Assembly: GCF_036231965.1 (NCBI RefSeq) | Contig: NZ_CP109499.1 | Coordinates: forward strand, 4,340,001-4,404,000 | Direction: 5' to 3' | DNA: 64,000 nt | From: Streptomyces sp. NBC_01428 | Lineage (GTDB): Bacteria; Actinomycetota; Actinomycetes; Streptomycetales; Streptomycetaceae | Shown here: positions 34,919-44,266 of the stretch, piece by piece | Position numbering within the stretch: the stretch's first letter is position 1 | Layout of the letters: each line of letters begins with the position of its first letter | Notes under the pieces: model-generated | The model's input: only the letters and a program-made list of their open reading frames with translations | What the model was told of the DNA's origin: nothing | Databases searched by the model: none | Made by a program: the position numbers and the translations under genes

Positions 34919-34952
34919 AGGCCCCGGTCGTCGAGGTGAGCGACCGGGGCCT
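34919..34952 (-). terminator. Hairpin downstream of the glycosyltransferase gene
   Basis: Perfect 12-bp arms 34919-34930 and 34941-34952 with a 10-nt loop, about 125 bp beyond the glycosyltransferase stop on the minus strand. Confidence 0.65.
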
Positions 34953-35077
34953 CCGTCTGTCGTGTGCCGGACTTCCACCGGCGCCCGCGGGGCGTGCGCG
35001 GGCTGTCCGGGGCGGGCCCGCCCGGCGGGTGCGTCCGCGATCCGCCGCGCTGTCCGGCCGGATCCGGACGGTTGTCC

Positions 35078-35992
35078 CTAGATGACGGGCGGCCGGCCGA
35101 GCCGGGTGAGACGCCAGACCGTGCGCCAGCGCATCGGGCGGCGTTCGCCGCCGGACTGCCGCAGCCCCTCGGCGAATCCGCCGAACCAGGCCTTCAGCCC
35201 GCCGGCCGACCGGGTCCGCAGGAGCGTGAGCACGATCCAGATGCCCAGGTGGACCGGGATGAGCGGCAGGGGCAGCCGGCGGCGGGTGAGCCAGACCCGG
35301 TTGCGGGCGGTGACCCGGTAGTAGATGGCGTGCCGGGCCGGCGAGGTCTTGGGGTGCTGGAGGAGCAGCCCGGGCTCGTAGAGGACGGTCCAGCCGGCGT
35401 CGATGGCGCGCCAGGCCAGGTCGGTCTCCTCGTGTGCGAAGAAGAACTCGGCGGGCCAGTCCCCCGTCTCGGCGAGCATCGGCATGGACAGCGCGTGGCC
35501 GCCGCCGAGGAAGCCGGTGACCGGGCCGCCGCGCATCGGATCCTTCGCCCCGACCCTCGGCACGTGGCGGCGCTGCGTCTCGCCCTGCTCGTCGGCGATG
35601 CGGAAGCCGACGATGCCGAGGCGCGGCCGGGCCGCGTACAGGTCGCGCACCGTGCGCAGGACGTCGCCGTCGACGAGGAGTCCGTCGTCGTCGAGTTCGA
35701 CGACCACGTCCACGTCCCCGAACTCACGCAGCCGGGCGAGGCCCACGTTCCGGCCACCGGGGCAGCCGAGGTTCTCGTCGAGTTCGATGCCGGTCACCTC
35801 GCCGGGCAGGCCGAGGCGTTCGGCGAACTCGGGCAGCGGGCAGCCGTTGCCGACGATCACGATCCGGGCGGGCGCGAGATCCTGCTTGGCCACGGAGGTC
35901 AGCAGGGCGTCGACCTCGGCGGGGCGGTTGCCCATGGTCACCACGGCAACGGCGATCCGCGGCCCCTCCTCCGCCTGTGACACGACACCCAC
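35078..35992 (-). CDS. Family 2 glycosyltransferase
   Basis: A 304-residue GT-A fold protein: nucleotide-binding start IAVAVVTMGNRPAEVDALLTSV, NLGCPGGRNVGLA, the metal-binding VVELDDDGLLVDGDVL (DxD), the FFFAHEETDLAWRAIDAGW acceptor/base region, and a hydrophobic C-terminal helix (LPLIPVHLGIWIVLTLL) that may attach it to the membrane. It resembles rhamnosyl/galactosyl transferases of cell-wall polymers, but donor and acceptor are unknown. Start is a GTG at 35992 with a poor ribosome site; the GTG three codons later is an alternative. Confidence 0.85.
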   Translation of the reverse strand: MGVVSQAEEGPRIAVAVVTMGNRPAEVDALLTSVAKQDLAPARIVIVGNGCPLPEFAERLGLPGEVTGIELDENLGCPGGRNVGLARLREFGDVDVVVELDDDGLLVDGDVLRTVRDLYAARPRLGIVGFRIADEQGETQRRHVPRVGAKDPMRGGPVTGFLGGGHALSMPMLAETGDWPAEFFFAHEETDLAWRAIDAGWTVLYEPGLLLQHPKTSPARHAIYYRVTARNRVWLTRRRLPLPLIPVHLGIWIVLTLLRTRSAGGLKAWFGGFAEGLRQSGGERRPMRWRTVWRLTRLGRPPVI

Positions 35993-36181
35993 CCCATCCC
36001 GGCCGACAACTGTGCCGCGATGCTAGCCGTTCACCGGAAAGCCCCCTCACGTACGCCCCCGAGCAGGCGGCGCGTACGTCCTGGTCTACGCCCATACGTC
36101 CGCCGTCGGACCCCGCTGTCTCGCGGATCTTCCCGCCGGACTCACAGGTGACGGTCCGTCAGAACGCCTTTCGGGCCGCGT

Positions 36182-36781
36182 TCAGTGCGCCACCGGCGGC
36201 GCCACGCATCCCGTCTCCGGGTACGGACCCGTGACCTCCGTCCACGCCTGGCCGGCGTCCAGCATCCCGGAGACGCAGGCCGTGGCGCCGATCCGGATTC
36301 CGTAGAGCGTGCCCGGCACCTTCTCCGCGTGGTCCACGTTCCAGCGCGACCACGGCGCCTGGACGCGCAGGTCGGCGGGCGGGAACCCGAGGGCGGCGAG
36401 CGCGGGGCGTACGGCGTCCGGTGCGATGCGGCCCTCGGTGCGGAGTTTCTCCAGTACGGGCCGGACCCTCGCGGCCTCCTTGCGCGCCGCCTCCCGGTCC
36501 GCCGCCGTCATCTCGCCGGGCCGGCGTCCGATGGTGTTCTCCGCGTTGTGCGGCGCGCTGTCGCCGCGGTCCGGCTCGGCGTGCGGGCTCGCCGGCGTGG
36601 CGGCCGGGGAGGACACCGGTGAGGGCGAGCCGGGAACTCCGCCCGGTGCCGCGGCCGGACGGTCGGTGCCGCAGCCGCTCAGGCAGAGGACCGCCGACAG
36701 GGAAGCCAGGCAAGCCAGGGCGGGCAGGGCGGTCGCGGTGGTCAGGGCGGAGAGAGCCGGGAGGCGCTTGCGCGAGGACAT
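36182..36781 (-). CDS. Putative lipoprotein, unknown function
   Basis: A 199-residue protein with a basic start (MSSRKRLPAL), a hydrophobic signal and lipobox LSGC (LSAVLCLSGCGT), a Pro/Ser/Ala linker and a soluble domain containing RPVLEKLRTEGRIAPDAVRPALAALGF and two cysteines (TACVSG, TGCVAPP). I do not recognise the domain; similar proteins are common in Streptomyces. ATG 36781 is preferred over the ATG at 36829 because it begins a proper signal peptide. An inverted repeat (CTGAGT-N6-ACTCAG, 36816-36833) lies 35 bp upstream. Confidence 0.75.
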   Translation of the reverse strand: MSSRKRLPALSALTTATALPALACLASLSAVLCLSGCGTDRPAAAPGGVPGSPSPVSSPAATPASPHAEPDRGDSAPHNAENTIGRRPGEMTAADREAARKEAARVRPVLEKLRTEGRIAPDAVRPALAALGFPPADLRVQAPWSRWNVDHAEKVPGTLYGIRIGATACVSGMLDAGQAWTEVTGPYPETGCVAPPVAH

Positions 36782-36964
36782 GCCGTCCAGGGTGGCAGAG
36801 GGGCCCCCGGGACGCCTGAGTACGCGCACTCAGCGCAAACCGGCCACGGGCGCAAAGGAGTTGGTGGGGACAGGCCGAAGAGCGGCCGGTGCCACGCTGC
36901 TCGCTCTCCCCCCACAGGTCGCATGCCCAGACCCGGGCGTGAACCCCACATGAAGGAAACGACG

Positions 36965-39900
36965 TTGAGACGCAGCAGACTGAGGAAGGCGCGTGTCCCG
37001 GTCGCCACGGCCGTCGCGATAGCGGTGGCCTGCGGGATCGGCACGACGCAGGCCTATGCGAACGCGGCCCCTCCGGGCGCGGCCGACGGCTGGTCCGCGA
37101 CCCCCAGGTCCGTTCCCGCGGACGGGAAGGACCCGGCGAAGAGCCGGCCGGACGCGGTCCCCGCGAAGCAGCGCGCCGAACTGCTCGGCAAGAACTACTC
37201 CGCGTCCGCCGACCGGGCGTTCACCACGTCCGGCGACGGCACCGGCTTCCACGTGATGATCGCCGACGAGAAGAGCGGCTACGCCTGGAAGACCGCCGCC
37301 TCGCTGTCCGAACCGGGCTTCGAGACGGACACCTGGATCGGCAACGCCTGTCTGACCGGCTCCGGCCGGTACGCGGCCGTCGCCTACGCGCCGCGTACCT
37401 TCACCAACAAGCCCGACCTGCTGAGCCGCGGCGCGTTCACCGCGATCGTGGACCTGCGGTCCGGCGCCGTGCGCAAACTCCCCTTCCAGGCCACCCTCGG
37501 CTACTTCTCCCCCGGCTGCGGCACCACCGAGAACGCCGTGTTCTCGCAGTTCACCGACGAGTCGACCTCCCGGACGAACGAGACGCGGCTGGTCTCGGTC
37601 ACCGCGGCGACCGGCAGGACCGCGGCCACGAAGGTGCCCGGCCAGGTCACCTCGGCGGTCCCCGTCGACGGCGCGATCGTCGGCGCCCGCGGCAACCGGG
37701 TCGTCCGCGTCCAGGGCGGCACGGTGAGGACCGTGGCCGTCACGCACGCCGTGCCCTTCCAGCTGCAGCCCGACGCCGACGGCGGTGTCACGTTCATCGA
37801 CCGGCTGCCCGGCGGCGCCAAGAAGTCCTCCACCGACGACCGGGCCGCCGTCTCCCGCGTCGCCGCGGGCGCGTTGCGCACCCCTGACAGCAAGGGCCGG
37901 GCGACCCAGCTCGGAGAGGGCTCGCTCACCGCTTTCGACCTGGCGCGCACCCCCTCCGGAGCGGTGTACGTGACGGGCTCGGCGAAGACGGGCGGATCGC
38001 TTCCCCCGGCCGTCCGCAACCCGGGCGGCATCGCGAAGGACGCCCGGATCTCCAGCCGCGGCGGCGCCGCGGTGACCACCGCCTGGGCGGACGGCAAGGA
38101 CTCCCGGATCTCCCAGAAGGACTCCTTCTCGGCACGCGCCGCCCGCATCACCCTGAAGGCCCTGGACACGGGGCGGAGCACCGTCCTCGACGCGGCCCCG
38201 GGCAACCGGATCGGTGACGCGGCCGCCCAGCGCGCCGCGACCGCGATGAGCCCGGCGCTGGCCGCACCCGCGGGGTCCGCGGCAGGGAAGTCCGCCGGGG
38301 GCACGTCCGGCAAGGCGAGCCCGATGGCCGCCCCGGTCGACACCGACCGGACGTGCTCGGTGCCGCGCAACGACCCGAAGAAGCAGGCCTTCCAGCCGAC
38401 CCCGCGGCAGATCGAGTGGGCCGTGGACCAGGCCGTCGTCGGCACCCTCAACAAGGGCGCCACCCGCGCGGCGAACTGGAAGAACACGGGCATGGGCGCC
38501 TACGCGCCGCAGACCCTGTTCCCGCTCCAGTCGCTGAGCGGCGGCAGCGGGGCCAACTGGCACATCCCCGCGCAGGTGATGCTCGGCGTCACCGCGCAGG
38601 AGTCGAACATGTGGCAGGCGACCCGGTACGCCGTCCCCGGCGTCACCGCGAACCCGCTCGTCGGCAACTTCTACGGCGTCTCCTACTCCTCCGACGGCAC
38701 CCAGACCGACCCGTGGGCCATCGACTGGACCAAGTCCGACTGCGGCTACGGCGTCACCCAGGTCACCGACGGCATGCGGCTGCCGGGCAAGGGCCAGCCG
38801 ACGAAGACACCCGCGCAGCAGGAGGCCGTCGCCCTCGACTACGCGGCGAACATCGCGTCCGGCGTGAACATCCTGGTCGAGAAGTGGAACCAGACCCGCG
38901 CCGACGGGATCACCATCAACGACGGCAGCCCGCAGTGGATCGAGAACTGGTTCGCCGCCCTGTGGTCGTACAACACGGGCTACCACCTGAAGGCGGACGC
39001 GGCCAGCAACGCCGGCAAGTGGGGCCTCGGCTGGACCAACAACCCGGCCAACCCGCTGTGGAAGGAGAACCGCACCCCGTTCCTGGAGAACTCGGCCGGC
39101 GGTGACGACTACAGCCACGCCGCGCACCCGCAGGACTGGCCGTACGAGGAGAAGGTCATCGGCTGGGCGGCCCGCCCGATCTCGGCGATGTTCGCCCCCG
39201 GTGACTTCCAGCCCGGCTACCGCGCCGCCTGGTGGACGACGACCGCCGCGCGCACCGCGGCCAAGCCGCCCATCTCCCTGTTCTGCGACAGCAGCAACAA
39301 CTGCAACCCGTCGAAGATCAGCGACAGCGCCACCAACAACTCCGGCGGCGGCCCCTGCCTGCTGCCCGGCGACCCGAGCACCTCGGACCCGCTCTACCTG
39401 AAGTGCTGGTTCACCAAGGCCGCCACCTGGAAGAACTGCACCTCGGCCGCCCTGTGCGGCAACGCGCTCCACCGGTTCGACGACACCTATCCCGAGCAGC
39501 CGGACGCCAACTCGTACCCGCCCGACTGCTCGTCCGGTCTGCCGTCCGGCAGCTACGTCGTCGACGACGTCGACAACGGTGTCGTACCGGCCGGATCCAG
39601 TGCCAGATCCTGCGGGGCCGTCTCCTCGGCGGGCACCTTCGGCTTCGGCTTCGGCACCGCCTCGGGCCGGATCGACCTGCACCAGATCGGCGCCGCCTAC
39701 GGCAACCACTTCTGGTTCTCGCACACCAACAAGAGCGGGACGGCGGACGCGACCAAGCTCCAGACCACCGGAACCTGGACGCTGAACAAGGCGGACCGCG
39801 GCTGGATGCGGGTGTGGATCCACCTGCCGGACCACGGCGCGCACACCCGGCAGGCGATGTACAAGGTCGGCGGCTCCAACTCGACCAGCCCCAACCGGAC

Positions 39901-41008
39901 GCTGCTCCAGCGGGTGATGAAGAACCAGTGGGTCTCCCTCGGGGTCTTCAACTTCACCGGCACACCCACCGTCTCGCTGTCGAACGTCACGCAGGACGGC
40001 AAGGGCACCGAGGACGTCGCCTGGGACTCCGTCGGTTTCCAGCCGATGGGCGCCAAGCCCGCCAACCAGGTCGTCGCGATGGGCGACTCCTACTCCTCGG
40101 GCGAGGGCGCCTCGGCGAACGGCGGTGACGACTACTACCCCGAGTCCGACTACTACGACTCGTCGCAGCCGGACACCGAGGACAAGTGCCACCGGTCCAA
40201 GTACGCCTGGTCGCGGCAGGCCACCCTGCCCGGCTACACCAAGTCGATCGGCGCGATGGCCGACGACCGCGACGCGGCCATGGACTACCACTTCATCGCC
40301 TGCTCGGGCGCCCGGCACTTCAACATCCTCAACCAGGGCCAGAGCAGTGAACTCCCGCAGATCCAGCAGGGTTATCTCGACCAGAACACCACTCTGGTGA
40401 CCCTGTCCATCGGCGGCAACGACGCCCGGTTCGCCGACATCGTCCAGGAGTGCATCACGGCCCTGACCGTGTGCAACAACAACTCCATCGACGCCGTCGA
40501 CCCGGACACCGGCCAGAAGAACGGCCAGAAGACCGGCTCCCTGGAGGACTGGGCGCCGACCTGGCTGCACGACCAGATCAGGCCACGGCTGGCGAGCATG
40601 CTCGGCGCGCTCCACCAGAAGGCGCCGAACGCCAAGATCGTGCTCATGGGCTACCCGAAGCTCCTGGAGAAGGACGGGAGTTGTGTCATCGGGATCGGCA
40701 CGGAGGAGGCGCCGTGGCTGAACGGCATGGCCGACACCCTCGCCGCCGAGATGCAGGGCGCGGTCAACGACGCCAACACCGCGTACAGCGCCAAGGCGGT
40801 GTTCTCCGACCCGCGCGACGAGTTCGCCGGCAAGGCGATCTGCGGTGACCCGGAGGACGTGAACGGCATCGTCCTGTCCGGTCACTCGAAGGCCGACAAC
40901 CGCGACTGGGACTGGCTGCCGGGCAACGTGGCACCGTCCATGAAGTCGTTCCACCCGAAGATCGCGGGCGCCCGGCTGTACGCCGACAGCCTGCAGCACT
41001 CGCTGTGA
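36965..41008 (+). CDS. Large secreted SGNH hydrolase with lysozyme-like region
   Basis: A 1347-residue exported protein. After a signal peptide (RVPVATAVAIAVACGIGTTQAYA) come a long N-terminal domain of about 430 residues that looks like a beta-propeller, a transglycosylase-like segment (HIPAQVMLGVTAQESNMWQA, SDCGYGVTQVTDGM), a Cys-containing beta region, and a C-terminal SGNH hydrolase domain with block I MGDSYSSGEGA, block III LSIGGNDARF and a catalytic-histidine region SFHPKIAGARLYAD. It may act on cell-wall or extracellular polymers. The TTG at 36965 is chosen because AAGGAA lies 6 bp upstream; the ATG at 36950 lacks a ribosome site. Apparently not part of the clavulanic cluster. Confidence 0.83.
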   Translation: MRRSRLRKARVPVATAVAIAVACGIGTTQAYANAAPPGAADGWSATPRSVPADGKDPAKSRPDAVPAKQRAELLGKNYSASADRAFTTSGDGTGFHVMIADEKSGYAWKTAASLSEPGFETDTWIGNACLTGSGRYAAVAYAPRTFTNKPDLLSRGAFTAIVDLRSGAVRKLPFQATLGYFSPGCGTTENAVFSQFTDESTSRTNETRLVSVTAATGRTAATKVPGQVTSAVPVDGAIVGARGNRVVRVQGGTVRTVAVTHAVPFQLQPDADGGVTFIDRLPGGAKKSSTDDRAAVSRVAAGALRTPDSKGRATQLGEGSLTAFDLARTPSGAVYVTGSAKTGGSLPPAVRNPGGIAKDARISSRGGAAVTTAWADGKDSRISQKDSFSARAARITLKALDTGRSTVLDAAPGNRIGDAAAQRAATAMSPALAAPAGSAAGKSAGGTSGKASPMAAPVDTDRTCSVPRNDPKKQAFQPTPRQIEWAVDQAVVGTLNKGATRAANWKNTGMGAYAPQTLFPLQSLSGGSGANWHIPAQVMLGVTAQESNMWQATRYAVPGVTANPLVGNFYGVSYSSDGTQTDPWAIDWTKSDCGYGVTQVTDGMRLPGKGQPTKTPAQQEAVALDYAANIASGVNILVEKWNQTRADGITINDGSPQWIENWFAALWSYNTGYHLKADAASNAGKWGLGWTNNPANPLWKENRTPFLENSAGGDDYSHAAHPQDWPYEEKVIGWAARPISAMFAPGDFQPGYRAAWWTTTAARTAAKPPISLFCDSSNNCNPSKISDSATNNSGGGPCLLPGDPSTSDPLYLKCWFTKAATWKNCTSAALCGNALHRFDDTYPEQPDANSYPPDCSSGLPSGSYVVDDVDNGVVPAGSSARSCGAVSSAGTFGFGFGTASGRIDLHQIGAAYGNHFWFSHTNKSGTADATKLQTTGTWTLNKADRGWMRVWIHLPDHGAHTRQAMYKVGGSNSTSPNRTLLQRVMKNQWVSLGVFNFTGTPTVSLSNVTQDGKGTEDVAWDSVGFQPMGAKPANQVVAMGDSYSSGEGASANGGDDYYPESDYYDSSQPDTEDKCHRSKYAWSRQATLPGYTKSIGAMADDRDAAMDYHFIACSGARHFNILNQGQSSELPQIQQGYLDQNTTLVTLSIGGNDARFADIVQECITALTVCNNNSIDAVDPDTGQKNGQKTGSLEDWAPTWLHDQIRPRLASMLGALHQKAPNAKIVLMGYPKLLEKDGSCVIGIGTEEAPWLNGMADTLAAEMQGAVNDANTAYSAKAVFSDPRDEFAGKAICGDPEDVNGIVLSGHSKADNRDWDWLPGNVAPSMKSFHPKIAGARLYADSLQHSL

Positions 41009-41056
41009 GCCACCCGACGCGGCTCCGCGCACGGTGAGTTGAGATGAAATGAGGGC

Positions 41057-41086
41057 GGGGGTCCGGGTGCGTGCACCCGGACCCCC
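41057..41086 (+). terminator. Terminator downstream of the SGNH hydrolase gene
   Basis: Perfect 14-bp arms 41057-41070 and 41073-41086 with a 2-nt centre, 48 bp after the SGNH hydrolase stop. Confidence 0.75.
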
Positions 41087-41113
41087 GTCCCCGTGCCATG
41101 GAAGGCTGCCACC

Positions 41114-41515
41114 ATGACGAACCGCACCACCGCCGGCCGGGCCACCCGCTGGGCGAAGGGCACCGCCGTCACCGCGGTGTCCGCCGTCGTCTGCTACGGG
41201 ATCTGGACGTCCTGCCGCTCCTGGGCGCAGGGCGTACGCGACGCGAGCGAGGACGCCTTCCTCGCCGGTTCCCTCGAATCGCTGCTCGCCGGGATCGCCG
41301 GTGTCCTGTCCATGCCGCTGCTGCTGTGGGCGGGGATGCGTCTGCTCGGCGAACGCGGCAACCATCTCCTGCTGCTCGGGGGGACGGTGGCGTGGTTCCT
41401 GATCGGCGGGCACGTCGTCGAGGACGCGGTCGGGAACGGTGCCACGGCCGCGTTCCTGGCCCTGTTCGCCGTCCTCGGCGGACTGGCGGCCCTGACGCAG
41501 CCACGCCCGGCGTGA
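41114..41515 (+). CDS. Small membrane protein, unknown function
   Basis: A 133-residue protein with three or four hydrophobic segments (GTAVTAVSAVVCYGIW, LLAGIAGVLSMPLLLWAGM, HLLLLGGTVAWFLIGGHVV, AAFLALFAVLGGLAAL). ATG 41114 has GGAAGG 8 bp upstream. No recognised family. It is the last gene before the clavulanic-type cluster; its stop codon lies inside the first copy of a 21-bp direct repeat. Confidence 0.7.
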   Translation: MTNRTTAGRATRWAKGTAVTAVSAVVCYGIWTSCRSWAQGVRDASEDAFLAGSLESLLAGIAGVLSMPLLLWAGMRLLGERGNHLLLLGGTVAWFLIGGHVVEDAVGNGATAAFLALFAVLGGLAALTQPRPA

Positions 41516-41558
41516 ACGACAGCGCGCGGACGGACCGCGTGAGCGACAGCGCGCGGAC
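41511..41558. repeat. 21-bp direct repeat at the cluster's left edge
   Basis: 41511-41531 and 41538-41558 match at 20 of 21 positions (CGTGARCGACAGCGCGCGGAC), offset 27 bp. The first copy includes the stop codon of the small membrane protein gene. It could mark a duplication made when the cluster was inserted, or be neutral. Confidence 0.55.
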
Positions 41559-41644
41559 CGGCCCGGCGCTCGGTGTCCCTATGCGCCTCGCCGACCGCCT
41601 ATGCGCGTGACCACCCGATTCATGGCCGCCCCGGGACCGGCACG

Positions 41645-41671
41645 GTCAACTGGTGTTCAACGCCAGTCGAC
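41645..41671. promoter_or_regulatory. 27-bp imperfect dyad upstream of gcaS
   Basis: GTCAACTGG-N9-CCAGTCGAC: arms match at 8 of 9 positions, 49 bp before the gcaS start. Size and spacing would suit a LysR-type or other dimeric regulator; ClaR, which controls late clavulanic genes in S. clavuligerus, is the obvious candidate, but this is inference. Confidence 0.45.
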
Positions 41672-41720
41672 TGCACCGCCCCCGAGCTGATCGGCGGGCG
41701 GGACCATGGAGGCGGTCCCC

Positions 41721-43019
41721 ATGACAACACCCTTGGCCGACTACGCGATGTTCGTCGGCAAGCGCATCGCGATCGTCGAGCACATGCAGAACCACCCGTT
41801 CGTCCTCGGCCTGCACCAGGCCCGCGAGCACGGTCTGGAGGTGTGGCTGCTGACCGGAGACCGGTCCTGGTACACCCACGGGCACGACTGGGACGCGCAC
41901 CCGCTCGCCGCGGCCGTCGACCGGGTCGTGGACGTCGACACCACCGACCTCGAAGCGGTGCTGTCCGTGGTGACCGGCGAGGACGGCAGGCCCCTCGTGG
42001 ACGGCCTCACGTCGTTCTCCGACTACCACACGGTGCTCGCCGCACAGGCGGCCCGCCGCCTCGGCCTGCCCGGCCCCGACCCGGCCGCCGTGGAGCGGGC
42101 CAACACCAAGGACCGGCTGCGCGTGGCGCTCGGCGACGTGCCCTACAACATCCCGCACATGCTGGTCAGCGACCCCGGGCAGCTCGCCGAGGCGGCCGGC
42201 CGGCTGGGCTTCCCCATGATCGCCAAGCCCCCCGCGGAGGCCATCAGTTACGGAGTGCGCCGCGTCGACGACATGGACCAGCTCGTCGAGGCCTGGGAGG
42301 AGCTGTCCGGCATCCGGCAGAGCCTGCGCGGCCAGCCGCGCTCCGGGGACGTCCTGCTGGAGACGTACGTCGAGGGCGTCGAGGTCAGTGTCGAGACCAT
42401 GACCGTGAACGGGCACACGCACGTCTTCGGCGTCACCTCGAAGGACCTCTTCGGCGACCCGGCCTACATCGAGTGCGGCCACACCTTCCCCGTGCCGCTG
42501 CCGGACGAGGAGCGCGACGAGCTCTACTCGGCGGTCATCGGCACCCTGGAGGCCATCGGCTACGACCACGGCCCCTGCCACACCGAGGTGCGGCGCACCG
42601 AGTCCGGCTGGCGGATCATCGAGGCCAACCCGCGCACCCCGTCGAGCTGCATGACGATGCTCGTCACCGACGTGACCGGGCGCAGCCCCATCCTCGACGC
42701 CTGGCTGCTGACCATCGGCGAGGTCCCGGCGATCGAACCGGTCCGGCACTCCGGCGGCGCGGCCGTCCGCATGATCTACCCGCAGCGGCGGGGCGTCCTG
42801 GAGCGGGTGGACGGCGTGGAGGCCGCCGCCTCGGTGCCCGGCGTCCAGGTGCTGCTGCACGTGGAGAAGGGCGACCACCTGCTCCAGCGGATGGACAACT
42901 CCGCCTGCGTCGGCTTCACCTACTGCAGCGGACCCGACCGTCTGGAGGCGCAGGCCCTCGCCGACAAGGCCGCCGCCCACCTCGACTTCGTCGTCGAGGA
43001 CGGGACGCGGGAGCTGTGA
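41721..43019 (+). CDS. gcaS: N-glycyl-clavaminic acid synthetase (ATP-grasp, ORF17)
   Basis: Ligates glycine to clavaminic acid using ATP, the first committed late step to clavulanic acid. The 432-residue protein is an ATP-grasp enzyme: NTKDRLRVALGDVPYNIPHM, FPMIAKPPAEAISYGVRRVD (ATP-binding lysine), EGVEVSVETMTVNG and the metal site GWRIIEANPRTPSSC. The ATG at 41721 is chosen because GGAGG lies 8 bp upstream; an in-frame ATG at 41706 falls just before it. First gene of the operon gcaS-orf16-oppA2-orf14; its stop overlaps the orf16 start (GTGA). Identity rests on the ATP-grasp fold plus cluster position. Confidence 0.9.
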   Translation: MTTPLADYAMFVGKRIAIVEHMQNHPFVLGLHQAREHGLEVWLLTGDRSWYTHGHDWDAHPLAAAVDRVVDVDTTDLEAVLSVVTGEDGRPLVDGLTSFSDYHTVLAAQAARRLGLPGPDPAAVERANTKDRLRVALGDVPYNIPHMLVSDPGQLAEAAGRLGFPMIAKPPAEAISYGVRRVDDMDQLVEAWEELSGIRQSLRGQPRSGDVLLETYVEGVEVSVETMTVNGHTHVFGVTSKDLFGDPAYIECGHTFPVPLPDEERDELYSAVIGTLEAIGYDHGPCHTEVRRTESGWRIIEANPRTPSSCMTMLVTDVTGRSPILDAWLLTIGEVPAIEPVRHSGGAAVRMIYPQRRGVLERVDGVEAAASVPGVQVLLHVEKGDHLLQRMDNSACVGFTYCSGPDRLEAQALADKAAAHLDFVVEDGTREL

Positions 43020-44266
43020 CCGGCACCGGTCCGTATGCGGCCGGCCGAAGCGACGTGCGGCCGGTGGCGGACGCCGCCGGCCTGCCGGGCGCCGGCTGGG
43101 ACGGGCTGCTCGGCGCGGAGGACTTCTTCCAGACCTCGCGCTGGCTCGCGGTGCAGGAGCGCAACTCCGGCACCACGATGGACTTCCTGATGCGGCACCG
43201 GGACGGCGACCCGGTCGCCGGGCTGGTCGCCGCGTGGGCCGACGACTCGGTGCCCTGGCTGCTGGCCCGCCCGGACGCGATGCTCTCCCGGGCGCTGGAG
43301 GACGGCGGGACACCCGAGGCGGAGGCCGTCCTGCGGGAGGTCGCCGGGGGCGATCCCGCCGCCCTGCTGCCGTCGCTGGTGTGCGGCGGCCGGCACCTGG
43401 GCCGCACCCGAGCCCTGGCCGGCCCGCACGCGGTACCGGGGGACGTCGAGGCGCTGGTGGAACGGGCCGAACAGCTCGCGCGGGAGCGGGGCGCGGCGAG
43501 CGTCTGCTTCCCCCATGTCGACGTCCGGGACGCGGCGTTGGTGGACCTGCTGCACGCGCGCGGCTACCGCTCGCACCTGTCGGCGCACTACGCCTGGCTG
43601 CCCGTCCCGCCGGGCGGCTGGGACGAGTTCCTCGCGAACATGAGCAAGCACCGGCGCCGCCGGGTGCGCCTGGAACGCCGGGCGCTGGCAGAGGCGAAGG
43701 TCGAGGTGCACCTCGAACCGCTCACCAAAGCGCTGGCCCCGCGCCTCGGCGAGCTCGACTGCAACCTGCTGCGCAAGTACGGCAATCCGGCGAGCCCCGA
43801 GCACTCGGCGGGGCTCCTCAGCTGGATCTCCGAGGTCATGGGCGACGACGCGATGGTCTCGGTGGCGCGCCAGGACGGCGCCATCATCGGCTTCGGGATG
43901 GTGCTGCGGTCCCGCGCCCGCGGCGAGGAGCAGTGGTTCGGCCATCGCGCCGGATTCGACTACGAGGCCCAGGGCAAACTGCCGCTCTACTACGACGTCC
44001 TGTACTACCGCGTCCTCGAAGCGGCCGCCCGCGAGGGCGTGTCCGTGCTGCACGCCGGGATCGGCAGCATCGAGGCGAAACTCGCCCGCGGCTGCCTGGC
44101 GAGCGAGGAGCACGCGTTCCTGCTCCGGCTGGACCGCACGGAATCCGGCGGCACGGCCCGTGTGCCCCGCCGGGCGGCCGCGCGGGCGGCGGCCGGAGCC
44201 GGGAGCCCCGCCGGGGAGACGGACGCTCCCCTTCGTACCTCCGACCGGGAGACGACCACACGATGA
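43016..44266 (+). CDS. orf16: Clavulanic acid cluster ORF16 (FemAB/GNAT-like)
   Basis: A 416-residue protein of unknown reaction in the late clavulanic pathway. The sequence resembles peptidoglycan-bridge or BioF2/FemAB-like acyltransferases: WDEFLANMSKHRRRRVRLERRAL, a segment IIGFGMVLRSR and LPLYYDVLYYRVLEAAAREG, and GIGSIEAKLARGCLASEEHAF at the C-terminus. The GTG start at 43016 overlaps the gcaS stop by 4 bp and the stop overlaps the oppA2 ATG, so translation is coupled on both sides. The C-terminal 50 residues are low-complexity. The gene is kept at this position in S. clavuligerus as I remember it. Confidence 0.82.
   Translation: MTGTGPYAAGRSDVRPVADAAGLPGAGWDGLLGAEDFFQTSRWLAVQERNSGTTMDFLMRHRDGDPVAGLVAAWADDSVPWLLARPDAMLSRALEDGGTPEAEAVLREVAGGDPAALLPSLVCGGRHLGRTRALAGPHAVPGDVEALVERAEQLARERGAASVCFPHVDVRDAALVDLLHARGYRSHLSAHYAWLPVPPGGWDEFLANMSKHRRRRVRLERRALAEAKVEVHLEPLTKALAPRLGELDCNLLRKYGNPASPEHSAGLLSWISEVMGDDAMVSVARQDGAIIGFGMVLRSRARGEEQWFGHRAGFDYEAQGKLPLYYDVLYYRVLEAAAREGVSVLHAGIGSIEAKLARGCLASEEHAFLLRLDRTESGGTARVPRRAAARAAAGAGSPAGETDAPLRTSDRETTTR

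Noticed and set aside
36830..41413. 1527-codon open frame on the minus strand opposite the SGNH hydrolase gene
   Set aside because: It is a mirror of the real gene in GC-rich DNA. The plus-strand frame has a signal peptide and SGNH motifs; the antisense one has only low-complexity Arg/Gly/Val sequence.
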